Shown piece after piece: positions 7,918 to 14,914 of a DNA stretch of 17,730 nt. The position numbers and the translations under genes are program-made. The notes below the pieces were generated by a model, which was given only the letters and a program-made list of their open reading frames with translations, searched no databases and was not told the origin of the DNA. Source of the DNA: an uncultured Prevotella sp. (GTDB lineage: Bacteria > Bacteroidota > Bacteroidia > Bacteroidales > Bacteroidaceae). The stretch spans positions 1 to 17,730 of the forward strand of contig USSA01000049.1 of NCBI GenBank assembly GCA_900557255.1, read 5' to 3'. How positions within the stretch are numbered: the stretch's first letter is position 1; every line of letters begins with the position of its first letter.

Positions 7918-9426
7918 ATGAAAAAATATATAACTCTTATCATGCTGATGGGAGCATTGATTCCTGCCGGGGCTCAGGCACAAACGCTGAGCCTTGACAG
8001 TTGCCGTGCCATGGCGCTGCGCAACAACAAGCAGCTCAATGCCTCGAAGCTCAAGAAAGACGTGGCGTACAACATGAAGAAATCGGCACGTACCAAATAT
8101 CTTCCTAAAGTAGATGCTTTAGGCGGTTACGAATGGTTCAGCAGGGAGATTTCGCTGCTGAACGACGGTCAGAAATCAACATTCAGCAATATCGGCTCTA
8201 CCGTTACCGGAGGAATATCGGGAGGAGCCAGCAATCTGATGAGCCAACTTGTAAGTCAGGGAATGATTACCCCGGAGATAGCGCAGCAGATAGGCGGACT
8301 GCTGAATGAGAAACTGGGACCCCTGCAGCAGCAAGGCAATGCGCTGGGAGAGAAACTGGTAGATGCTTTCCGCACCGACACCCGCAATATCTGGGCAGGA
8401 AGCGTGATGGTTCGCCAACCTATCTATATGGGTGGAGCCATCATTGCAGCCAACAAGATTGCCGACATCGGAGAGCAGATTGCAGAGAATGATCTCGACC
8501 AGCAGACCCAGAGCACGCTCTACAGCATAGACCAGGCTTACTGGCTCGCCGTTTCGCTGAAGCAGAAGCAGAAACTCGCCATCAGCTACCGCGACCTCGT
8601 AAAGAAACTGAACGAGGATGTTCATAAGATGATTCAGCAGGGTGTTGCCACCAAGGCAGACGGTCTGAAAGTAGACGTGAAAGTGAACGAAGCTGAGATG
8701 CAGATTACCCAGGCAGAAGACGGACTCGCCCTGTCGAAGATGCTGCTCTGTCAGCTCTGCGGCATTCCGATGAACCAGGAAATCACACTTGCCGATGAAG
8801 ATAAGGAAACCCTGGCTTTATCAGGAACTCCAGTTGACACCGAGCAGCAGAGAGTGGCAGCTCAGGATTCGGCGATGAACACCCGTCCGGAACTCCGCAT
8901 GCTGCAGAATGCGCTCGACATCTCTAAAGAAGCTACCAATATGGTTCGCGCCATCAATCTGCCTCACGTCATGCTGACAGGTGGCTACATGATTTCGAAC
9001 CCGAACGTATTCAATGGTTTCCAGAAGAAGTTTACCGGAGTCTGGAACGTAGGCGTGATGGTTCATATTCCGGTATGGAACTGGTTCGACGGCGCCTACA
9101 AGGTGAGAGCCGCCAAGGCTGCCAGCAATATCGCCCAGATGAACCTGGATGATACGAGAGAGAAGATTCACCTGCAGATTACCCAAAGCCAGTTTAAGGT
9201 AAAGGAAGCCCAGAAGAAGCTCAACATGGCAATGAAGAACATCGCCAGTGCAGATGAGAACCTGAGATGCGCCAACCTCGGTTTCAAGGAAGGAGTGATG
9301 GAGGTTACCGACGTGATGGCTGCACAGACTGCCTGGCAGAAAGCACAGAGCCAGAAGATTGATGCAGAAATCGACGTGAAGCTGACTCAGGTTGGGCTGA
9401 ACAAGGCGCTCGGTATCCTGCAGTAA
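7918..9426 (+). CDS. TolC-like outer membrane efflux protein (OEP family)
   Basis: This 502-residue protein has a signal peptide cleaved near residue 22 (...GAQAQ) and two OEP repeats of long amphipathic helices. The first starts LSLDSCRAMALRNNKQL at about 24-40, and the last ends GLNKALGIL at the C-terminus. It forms the outer membrane channel of a tripartite exporter. Residues about 75-150 hold a Gly/Ser/Gln-rich insert (NDGQKSTFSNIGSTVTGG and onward) where the first outer-membrane beta hairpin is expected. This makes the protein longer than typical TolC repeats and may form a long surface loop. It is the first gene of a four-gene operon; the adaptor follows 33 nt downstream. AAAGG sits directly against the ATG, too close for a normal Shine-Dalgarno sequence, but no better start preserves the signal peptide. 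Confidence 0.9.
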   Translation: MKKYITLIMLMGALIPAGAQAQTLSLDSCRAMALRNNKQLNASKLKKDVAYNMKKSARTKYLPKVDALGGYEWFSREISLLNDGQKSTFSNIGSTVTGGISGGASNLMSQLVSQGMITPEIAQQIGGLLNEKLGPLQQQGNALGEKLVDAFRTDTRNIWAGSVMVRQPIYMGGAIIAANKIADIGEQIAENDLDQQTQSTLYSIDQAYWLAVSLKQKQKLAISYRDLVKKLNEDVHKMIQQGVATKADGLKVDVKVNEAEMQITQAEDGLALSKMLLCQLCGIPMNQEITLADEDKETLALSGTPVDTEQQRVAAQDSAMNTRPELRMLQNALDISKEATNMVRAINLPHVMLTGGYMISNPNVFNGFQKKFTGVWNVGVMVHIPVWNWFDGAYKVRAAKAASNIAQMNLDDTREKIHLQITQSQFKVKEAQKKLNMAMKNIASADENLRCANLGFKEGVMEVTDVMAAQTAWQKAQSQKIDAEIDVKLTQVGLNKALGILQ

Positions 9427-9459
9427 TAATAATAACAAATTTAAATTCAGATTAAGCAA

Positions 9460-10443
9460 ATGCCTAAGAAATCACAGCATAACAACATATTGCTCGCTGT
9501 AATCGGTTTTACAGCAGTAGTCATTCTCGTAGGCGTCATCGGTTTCTTCACCCTGGAACAGAAGGATGACACCATTCAGGGCGAGGTAGAAGTATCAGAA
9601 TACAGAGTATCCTGCAAACTGCCGGGACGCATAGTAGAGCTCCGCGTTCAGGAAGGCGATTACGTTCATGTGGGCGATACGCTCGCCATCCTCGAAGTGC
9701 CGGAAATGAAATCGCAGGAACAGATGCTCCAGGCTACCAACGCTGCAACCGAGGCGATGAAGGACCTGACGGATGCCGGTGCACGCAAGGAGCAGATTCA
9801 GGGTGCTTACCAGTTGGTTCAGCAGGCTGAAGCTGCCGCAACCATCGCCAAGAAAACTTACGACCGCATGCAAAACCTCTTCAACGAGGGCGTAATCAGC
9901 GGTCAGAAACGAGATGAGGCTTACGCAGCCTATAAGGCTACAGAGGCTCAGGTGGCTGCAGCCAGAAGTCAGTACGATATGGCGAAGAATGGAGCCCGCG
10001 AACAGGAGAAGCGCATGGCTGCCAACAACACCCAGGCTTCGAAGAGCGCTGTGGATGTAGTGAAGAATCTTCTGAAAGAGACCGTTCAGATTGCCCAGTG
10101 CGAGGGCGAGGTTAGCAATGTCTATCCTAAGGTAGGCGAGCTGGTAGGCCTCGGCTCTCCTATCATGAGCATCTCTATCATGAGCGATATGTGGGGAACC
10201 TTCAATGTTCGCGAAGATCATCTCAAGGGTCTGAACAAGGGCGATGAGTTCACCGCTTACGTTCCAGCCTTCAACAAGGACATCAAGATGAAGGTTTACT
10301 ACCTGAAAGACCAGGGCTCTTACGCTACCTGGAAGGCAACCAAGGATAATGGCGACTACGACCGCAAGACATTCGAGGTGAAGGCCCGTCCTATCACAAA
10401 GATTGAGGGATTGCGCCCGGGAATGTCTTTGATAATTAAGTGA
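9460..10443 (+). CDS. HlyD-family periplasmic adaptor (membrane fusion protein)
   Basis: This 327-residue protein has one N-terminal membrane helix at about 10-31 (LLAVIGFTAVVILVGVIGFF). A first half-lipoyl motif follows at about 45-85 (VSCKLPGRIVELRVQEGDYV), then a long coiled-coil hairpin at about 85-200 and the second lipoyl half (GEVSNVYPKVGELVGLGSPI) at about 214-233. The end is a beta-barrel-type region with LRPGMSLIIK. This layout matches YbhG/EmrA-like adaptors that link inner-membrane ABC-2 or MFS transporters to TolC. It lies between the TolC gene (33 nt) and the first permease (91 nt), all on one strand, and so belongs to the same exporter. There is no clear Shine-Dalgarno sequence. 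The length is normal and no residues appear missing. Confidence 0.9.
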   Translation: MPKKSQHNNILLAVIGFTAVVILVGVIGFFTLEQKDDTIQGEVEVSEYRVSCKLPGRIVELRVQEGDYVHVGDTLAILEVPEMKSQEQMLQATNAATEAMKDLTDAGARKEQIQGAYQLVQQAEAAATIAKKTYDRMQNLFNEGVISGQKRDEAYAAYKATEAQVAAARSQYDMAKNGAREQEKRMAANNTQASKSAVDVVKNLLKETVQIAQCEGEVSNVYPKVGELVGLGSPIMSISIMSDMWGTFNVREDHLKGLNKGDEFTAYVPAFNKDIKMKVYYLKDQGSYATWKATKDNGDYDRKTFEVKARPITKIEGLRPGMSLIIK

Positions 10444-10534
10444 AGAACGAAGAGTGAAGAGTGAAGAATTCTATTGTTTTATTAAATAAAATCCATGCTG
10501 TTTGTTCTGTTCAAAGTTCAACCTTTAAAGTTCT
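10442..10534 (+). repeat. Intergenic heptamer-like repeats between the adaptor and first permease genes
   Basis: The 91-bp gap begins with GAAGAACGAAGAGTGAAGAG and continues GTGAAGAATT, a degenerate 7-bp tandem repeat (GAGTGAA-type units). It ends with a second heptad-like run, TTCAAAG TTCAACC TTTAAAG TTC. Between them lies a 15-bp palindrome, TTTTATTAAATAAAA (10477-10491). No promoter matching the local consensus is seen, so the operon is probably continuous across the gap. The repeats may act as spacer, mRNA processing or slippage-prone sequence; this is inference. Confidence 0.55.
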
Positions 10535-11698
10535 ATGTTTAAGAAATTATATCATATAGCCCTCAGAGAATGCGGCATCATGTGGAAGAATCCCATTTAT
10601 CTCTTCTGCATGGTCATCTTCCCCATCGTGGTGGTGATTTTCTTCACCACGCTGATGAAGGGAGGAGTGCCTACCGACATGCCTGTGGGCATAGTAGATC
10701 AGGACAACTCCGCCACATCGCGCCAGCTGGTGCATAAGCTCGATGCCTTCCAGACCACCAAGGTAGTGGCCCATTATGAGAACATGGCAGAGGCAAGACA
10801 TGCTATCCAGAAGAACGAAATCTACGCCTTCCTGCTGATTCCTGACGGAACGGAGGCAGGCCTGATGGCCCAGAAGCAGCCTAAGATTTCATTCTATTAC
10901 AGCAGCGTATCGCTGGCAGCCGGCTCCCTGCTCTTCCGCGATCTGAAAACCATCTCTACCCTGGGAGGTGCGGCAGCAGGAATGGCGAAACTTTCGGCGC
11001 TGGGAAAGACGAACGATGAAATCATGACCTTCCTGCAGCCTATCGCCGTAGACCTGCACATGATAGGTAACCCATACGCCAACTACAACTATTATCTTTC
11101 GAGCGTAATGGTGCCGGGACTCATCATGCTGTTCATCTTCCTGATTACACCTTATTCTATAGGTACGGAACTGAAGTTCAACCGGGCAAGAGACTGGATG
11201 CGGATGGCAGGCAACAATCCTTATCTCGCCATTGCGGGTAAGATGCTGCCACAGACGCTCCTCTTCCTGAGCATCTTCCTGCTGTTCGAATTCTACATCT
11301 ATTATGTATTACAGTTTCCTCATCCGGGCGGCGCGCTGCCTATCATCCTGTTAGGCGTTCTGAGCGTACTCTCCTGCCAGTGTTTCGGCATCTTTGCCTT
11401 CGGATTGATGCCTTCATTGCGCATGTCGATGAGTATCTGTTCGTTGTGGGGCGTGGTGAGTTTCTCCATCTGCGGAGCCACCTATCCGCTCTTCTCGATG
11501 GATTCTCCGATCCAGTCTATCGGCCAGCTTTTCCCGATGCGCCACTATTACATGATTTACCAGATGAACATCTTCAATGGTTTCCCTATGGGCGATGCTG
11601 TGCTCCACTGGGGTGCAATGGTGCTGTTCTGTGCCCTGCCGATGCTCACTGTCTGGAACATCAAGAAGGCAATGCTAGTATATAAATACCTACCATAA
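10535..11698 (+). CDS. ABC-2 type transporter permease, first subunit
   Basis: This 387-residue inner membrane protein has the ABC2_membrane_3 layout (PF12698-type). One N-terminal helix lies at about 21-42 (IYLFCMVIFPIVVVIFF). A periplasmic domain of about 140 residues follows, starting with DMPVGIVDQDNSATSRQLV, and then about five helices from residue 190 to the end. It resembles YhhJ/YbhS/YbhR subunits, which pair with an ABC ATPase and an HlyD adaptor to export drugs or other hydrophobic compounds. No Walker A/B or ABC signature is present in this protein or the next. The stop overlaps the next start by one base (TAATG), implying translational coupling and a heterodimeric permease. Confidence 0.9.
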   Translation: MFKKLYHIALRECGIMWKNPIYLFCMVIFPIVVVIFFTTLMKGGVPTDMPVGIVDQDNSATSRQLVHKLDAFQTTKVVAHYENMAEARHAIQKNEIYAFLLIPDGTEAGLMAQKQPKISFYYSSVSLAAGSLLFRDLKTISTLGGAAAGMAKLSALGKTNDEIMTFLQPIAVDLHMIGNPYANYNYYLSSVMVPGLIMLFIFLITPYSIGTELKFNRARDWMRMAGNNPYLAIAGKMLPQTLLFLSIFLLFEFYIYYVLQFPHPGGALPIILLGVLSVLSCQCFGIFAFGLMPSLRMSMSICSLWGVVSFSICGATYPLFSMDSPIQSIGQLFPMRHYYMIYQMNIFNGFPMGDAVLHWGAMVLFCALPMLTVWNIKKAMLVYKYLP

Positions 11699-12960
11699 TG
11701 AAGAAAAGTAGTTTATTATATAAGATTATCAATGGCATCTGGGATATGTGCTACATCTGGAAGACGGAAATGCGCAATGTTTTCCGCGATGAGGGTGTGC
11801 TCATCTTCTGCATTCTGGTGCCGCTGGGTTATCCGCTGCTCTACTCATGGATTTACAACAACGAGGTGGTGAGAGAAGTGGATACAGCGATTGTGGACCT
11901 GAGCCACAGTCACAGTTCTCGCGAGTTTATCCGCGATTATGATGCTTCACCAGATGCCAAGGCTACCTATTACTGCAACAGTCTGGACGAGGCGAAGGAA
12001 CTGGTGCGCAGGCAGGCAGTTCACGGAATCCTTTACTTCCCTGCCGACTTCGATACGAAGCTGAACCGGGGCGAACAGGCGCATGTGGGAGTTTACTGCG
12101 ATATGAGTCTGATGCTGACCTATAAGGCGATTTATCAGACCTCGCAGGCCGTAGCCGGCCACATCAACTCGGGCATCCAGATAACACAGGCTGGAGGATT
12201 TACGGATAGAGACGATGAGATTACCACCGAGCCGCTCGCCTTTGATGAGGTTCCGATATTCAACACGACAGGAGGTTACGGAAATGCCATTTTGCCAGCC
12301 GTGCTGGTTCTTATCCTGCAGCAGACGATGCTGCTGGGCATAGGAATGGCAGCGGGAACTTCGAGAGAACTCAACAGAAACCGCGAACTCATACCGGTAA
12401 GCGAGCATTATGGCGGTATTTTCCGCATTGTTTTAGGCAAGGCATTGGTTTATTTCATGGTTTATGCCGTGATGGGAATGTATCTTACGCTGGTAGTTCC
12501 CAAGCTATTCAGTTTTGTAAGTATGGTAACGTGGACAACTATTCTCGGTTTCCTCCTTCCTTACATTCTTTCGTGCGTTTTCTTCGGTCTGATGCTGTCG
12601 TGTCTGGTAAGATATCGTGAAAATGTGATGCTTCTGGTGGTATTTACCTCCGTTCCGTTGCTTTTTATGACGGGAGTATCATGGCCACTGAGCAATATTC
12701 CGGGCTTTTGGCAAGGATTTGCGTGGGTTTTCCCATCCACTTTCGGCATCCGCGGGTTCCTCAGAATCAGCAGTATGGGTGCTTCGCTTTCAGATATTCT
12801 GCCGGAATTCAGAGCACTCTGGATACAAACGGGTGTCTATTTCCTGACTACCTGCCTGGTTTTCAGGCAGCAACTGAGATCGGCAAGACTCAAGGTAAAC
12901 CTTACTGCCGAAGTAGCAGAAGAAGAGGATGAGGTGGAAGAAATCGTGGAGAATGGATAA
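11698..12960 (+). CDS. ABC-2 type transporter permease, second subunit
   Basis: This 420-residue paralogue of the preceding permease has an N-terminal helix at about 30-55 (EGVLIFCILVPLGYPLLYSW). A periplasmic domain with EVDTAIVDLSHSHSSREF follows at about 62-80, then about five helices between 195 and 395. It ends in a highly acidic cytoplasmic tail (AEVAEEEDEVEEIVENG) that the first permease lacks. It should form the heterodimeric membrane core with its neighbour. The ATG overlaps the upstream stop by 1 nt, so coupled translation is likely. It is the last gene of the operon, followed by a GTTAAC repeat and a bidirectional terminator. The ATPase needed for an ABC exporter is absent from this locus and may be encoded elsewhere. 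Confidence 0.9.
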   Translation: MKKSSLLYKIINGIWDMCYIWKTEMRNVFRDEGVLIFCILVPLGYPLLYSWIYNNEVVREVDTAIVDLSHSHSSREFIRDYDASPDAKATYYCNSLDEAKELVRRQAVHGILYFPADFDTKLNRGEQAHVGVYCDMSLMLTYKAIYQTSQAVAGHINSGIQITQAGGFTDRDDEITTEPLAFDEVPIFNTTGGYGNAILPAVLVLILQQTMLLGIGMAAGTSRELNRNRELIPVSEHYGGIFRIVLGKALVYFMVYAVMGMYLTLVVPKLFSFVSMVTWTTILGFLLPYILSCVFFGLMLSCLVRYRENVMLLVVFTSVPLLFMTGVSWPLSNIPGFWQGFAWVFPSTFGIRGFLRISSMGASLSDILPEFRALWIQTGVYFLTTCLVFRQQLRSARLKVNLTAEVAEEEDEVEEIVENG

Positions 12961-12978
12961 CGTACAATGAATAATTTC

Positions 12979-13024
12979 GGGGGTGACCATGCAAAAAACA
13001 GCTGTTAACTGTTAACCTGTTAAC
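12979..13024 (+). repeat. GTTAAC-rich dispersed repeat, copy 1 (single)
   Basis: A 46-bp element: GGGGG, then ACCATGCA, an A-run with CAGC, then three GTTAAC hexamers at 7- and 8-bp spacing. It aligns without gaps to the complement of 17317-17362, sharing ACCATGCA and the whole three-hexamer block. It shares 24 identical bases (12993-13016) with copy 3. It lies between the export-operon stop and its terminator. The hexamers are self-complementary, so first and third can pair around a 9-nt loop. Confidence 0.75.
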
Positions 13025-13033
13025 TCCTCTGAT

Positions 13034-13077
13034 AAAAAAAAGCTAGGACTGCTTGAGGGCAATCCTAGCTTTTTATT
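13034..13077. terminator. Shared bidirectional terminator between the export operon and mrp
   Basis: Stem AGCTAGGA (13041-13048) / TCCTAGCT (13063-13070) extends inward by TGC/GCA after one mismatch. It is flanked by A7-8 on the left and T5 on the right, so each strand has a T tract after the stem. It would end the rightward export operon and the leftward mrp transcript. Confidence 0.85.
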
Positions 13078-13108
13078 TTATACCCTTATCAAATAGGATA
13101 TTTACTAC

Positions 13109-14209
13109 TTAGTGTGTACTAACAATCTTGGTTGGAGCCTTCTCGGCATTTCTGCGGTTCACCACCATTACAACGCTTTGGGCAAGGCTGAGGAAAGCCT
13201 GACCGGTAATGGAATCAACCTTGGTAGCAGCAGGCGCACCATCATCACCACCCTCGCAGATGCTCTGAACGATAGGAATCTGGGCGAGCAGAGGCACATT
13301 CATTTCCTTGGCGAGGTTCTTGCAACCCTCCTTACCAAAGATATAATACTTGTTCTCCGGCAGCTCGGCAGGCGTAAAGTAAGCCATATTCTCGATAAGT
13401 CCGAGGATAGGCACATTCACCTTATCATTCTGATACATGTCAATACCCTTTCTCGCATCGGCAAGCGCCACCTGCTGAGGCGTACTTACGATAACTGCAC
13501 CCGTAATGGAAAGCGTCTGGAGCAGCGTAAGATGAATATCGCTTGTGCCAGGAGGCGTATCGAGGATAAAGTAATCCAACTCACCCCAGTCTGCATCAGC
13601 AATCAGCTGCTTCAGGGCAGAACAAGCCATTCCGCCGCGCCACAGAGTAGCAGTAGTAGGACTTACGAAGAAACCGATACTCAGGAGCTTCACGCCATAT
13701 TTTTCGACAGGTTCGATGAGGTCTCTGCCGTCCTTGTGAACAGAATAAGGACGCTCCTCCTCCACACCGAACATCTTAGGCATGGAAGGACCGAAGATAT
13801 CCGTATCGAGCAAGCCCACCTTGTAGCCCAACTTAGCCAGGGCGATAGCGAGATTGGCAGAAACGGTACTCTTGCCTACTCCACCCTTACCAGAGCTCAC
13901 AGCGATGACGTTCTTCACCTGTGGCAGCATCTTTCCCACCTCAGGACGAGGAGCCGACTTGAACTCAGTAACGATTTCCACCTCTACATCTTTCGAAATA
14001 TGATAATGGATGGCAGCCTCAGCCGCCTTCACCGTACTCTTGAGGAAAGGATCCGTATCACGAGGAAAGAGAAGAACCACCTTCACCTTCATACCATTGA
14101 TGCTAGGCGTATCTGCCAGCATCTCGCTCTCTATGAGGTTCTTCTTGGTGCCTGGATAAATCACCGTAGCAAGCGCCTCTTCAATCAATTTTGGATATAA
14201 TGTCATCAT
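13109..14209 (-). CDS. mrp: Mrp/NBP35-family Fe-S cluster carrier ATPase
   Basis: This 366-residue cytosolic P-loop protein has an N-terminal MIP18/DUF59-like domain at about 5-85, then the ParA/Mrp domain. A deviant Walker A GKGGVGKST lies at 107-115, LLDTDIFGPSMPKMFG at 133-148, WRGGM near 190-194 and DTPPGTSD at 217-224. These are characteristic of Mrp/ApbC, which bind and transfer [4Fe-4S] clusters to apoproteins. The C-x-x-C pair normally found after the conserved NM-[AS] segment is missing: here NMAYFTPAELPENKYYIFG (274-292) occupies the place with no Cys. I recall this as a common Bacteroidetes variant. MMTLYPK offers two adjacent Met starts. The gene has its own promoter (14230-14261) and a very short leader. 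It converges on the export operon and the two share a terminator. Confidence 0.92.
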   Translation of the reverse strand: MMTLYPKLIEEALATVIYPGTKKNLIESEMLADTPSINGMKVKVVLLFPRDTDPFLKSTVKAAEAAIHYHISKDVEVEIVTEFKSAPRPEVGKMLPQVKNVIAVSSGKGGVGKSTVSANLAIALAKLGYKVGLLDTDIFGPSMPKMFGVEEERPYSVHKDGRDLIEPVEKYGVKLLSIGFFVSPTTATLWRGGMACSALKQLIADADWGELDYFILDTPPGTSDIHLTLLQTLSITGAVIVSTPQQVALADARKGIDMYQNDKVNVPILGLIENMAYFTPAELPENKYYIFGKEGCKNLAKEMNVPLLAQIPIVQSICEGGDDGAPAATKVDSITGQAFLSLAQSVVMVVNRRNAEKAPTKIVSTH

Positions 14210-14290
14210 TTCTTTTTATTTATTTGGTGCAAAAGTAACAATAAATAATGTAATAAGCAAATAAAAACTAAATAATTTCAGATATTAAAC
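14198..14290. repeat. Duplicated mrp promoter/start segment, copy A (at mrp)
   Basis: Bases 14227-14290 (64 bp) are identical to 14765-14828. The outer 13 bases TAATGTCATCATT (14198-14210), which encode Met-Met-Thr-Leu on the minus strand, also recur at 14738-14750. Only the short leader between them differs. The repeat therefore carries the promoter plus the first four codons of mrp. Confidence 0.9.
14230..14261 (-). promoter_or_regulatory. Promoter of mrp
   Basis: On the minus strand, TTTG (14261-14258), a 20-bp spacer and TACTTTTG (14237-14230). The start is expected near 14223, leaving a leader of only about 14 nt before the ATG. Confidence 0.7.
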
Positions 14291-14314
14291 GCCCAAGGCA
14301 CCGCTTTGCCATCT

Positions 14315-14749
14315 CTACATCTTTATTTTATCGTTTACGGAATATAATAAGTCCAAAAATTGAGACCTGTCTTTTGGTGAAATTAAAATACTTTTCCCAT
14401 CAACAAATAAGATTCTTATCCGAGATAACGACAATGCCGGAGCACTTTCCCAGCTATGAGATTCCTTGATTTGCTTTATTTTTTTTATATCATATTTAGC
14501 CCTAAAAAATGAGCCACACTTGACTATAAGTATGTGATTAGACACAACATACTTGGTATTACAAAAAATATCAGCTAAAAATACAAATAATAAAGTTGGC
14601 AGTATCAAATTCCAACTATTAAAATCAATAAAGAGAATAGGAATTATGGCAATGGTTGAGAAACCAAAGCAAAATATGACCAACCACATATCAATTTTCG
14701 ACTTGAATACCATAGTTCCTTCTTTTTTAAACTGTGCTAATGTCATCAT
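14315..14749 (-). CDS. Small membrane protein with a bacterial PH domain (bPH_4/PF06713-like)
   Basis: This 144-residue protein has two predicted membrane helices at about 22-39 and 45-62. A soluble C-terminal part follows with YVVSNHILIVKCGSFF and a tail ISPKDRSQFLDLL that resembles bacterial PH-domain proteins (PF06713-like), which typically begin near a segment like MVFKSKIDMWL. Here that segment starts at Met13. ATG at 14713 has AAGAAGGA just upstream and may be the ancestral start (132 residues). The upstream start at 14749 comes from a copied mrp 5' end (Met-Met-Thr-Leu), so the first residues may be an acquired extension. I keep the longer form because it follows directly from the copied promoter. 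The gene is strikingly AT-rich (14521-14640: 30 G+C of 120 by hand count), unlike its neighbours, suggesting a different origin. Function is unknown. Confidence 0.7.
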   Translation of the reverse strand: MMTLAQFKKEGTMVFKSKIDMWLVIFCFGFSTIAIIPILFIDFNSWNLILPTLLFVFLADIFCNTKYVVSNHILIVKCGSFFRAKYDIKKIKQIKESHSWESAPALSLSRIRILFVDGKSILISPKDRSQFLDLLYSVNDKIKM

Positions 14750-14828
14750 TTTTAATTATGTCTTGTGCAAAAGTAACAATAAATAATGTAATAAGCAAAT
14801 AAAAACTAAATAATTTCAGATATTAAAC
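14738..14828. repeat. Duplicated mrp promoter/start segment, copy B (at the PH-domain gene)
   Basis: Second copy of the mrp 5' segment, 538-540 bp from copy A in direct orientation. The 64-bp core 14765-14828 is identical, and the start block 14738-14750 is identical. Identity stops abruptly at 14828 (ATTAAAC followed by ACTTTT here, GCCCAA in copy A). Confidence 0.9.
14768..14799 (-). promoter_or_regulatory. Promoter of the PH-domain gene (copy of the mrp promoter)
   Basis: On the minus strand, TTTG (14799-14796), a 20-bp spacer and TACTTTTG (14775-14768), identical to the mrp promoter. The predicted start near 14761 gives a leader of about 12 nt to the ATG at 14749. Confidence 0.65.
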
Positions 14829-14845
14829 ACTTTTATGTATCTTTG
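14814..14845 (+). promoter_or_regulatory. Promoter of the GH115-like gene
   Basis: TTTC (14814-14817, three of four -33 bases), a 20-bp spacer and TATCTTTG (14838-14845), a perfect -7 element. The start is expected near 14852, so a TTG codon at 14843 cannot be the translation start. The -33 half lies inside copy B of the duplicated segment. Confidence 0.6.
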
Positions 14846-14914
14846 CAAATTGCAGAAATGTGTAGTTTCAGCAAAAAGCGAATCTACAACCGAACAGACA
14901 AAAACGGAAGAAAA

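Noticed and set aside
13112..14200. Plus-strand open frame across almost all of mrp
   Set aside because: Shadow of the Mrp coding sequence; the minus-strand protein has all family motifs.
14297..14310. Possible terminator after the PH-domain gene (GGCA/TGCC)
   Set aside because: Only four base pairs and no T tract on the minus strand.
14843..14914. Longer form of the GH115-like protein starting at TTG 14843
   Set aside because: The TTG is part of the predicted -7 element, and the extra 24 residues would precede a clear signal peptide that starts at ATG 14915.
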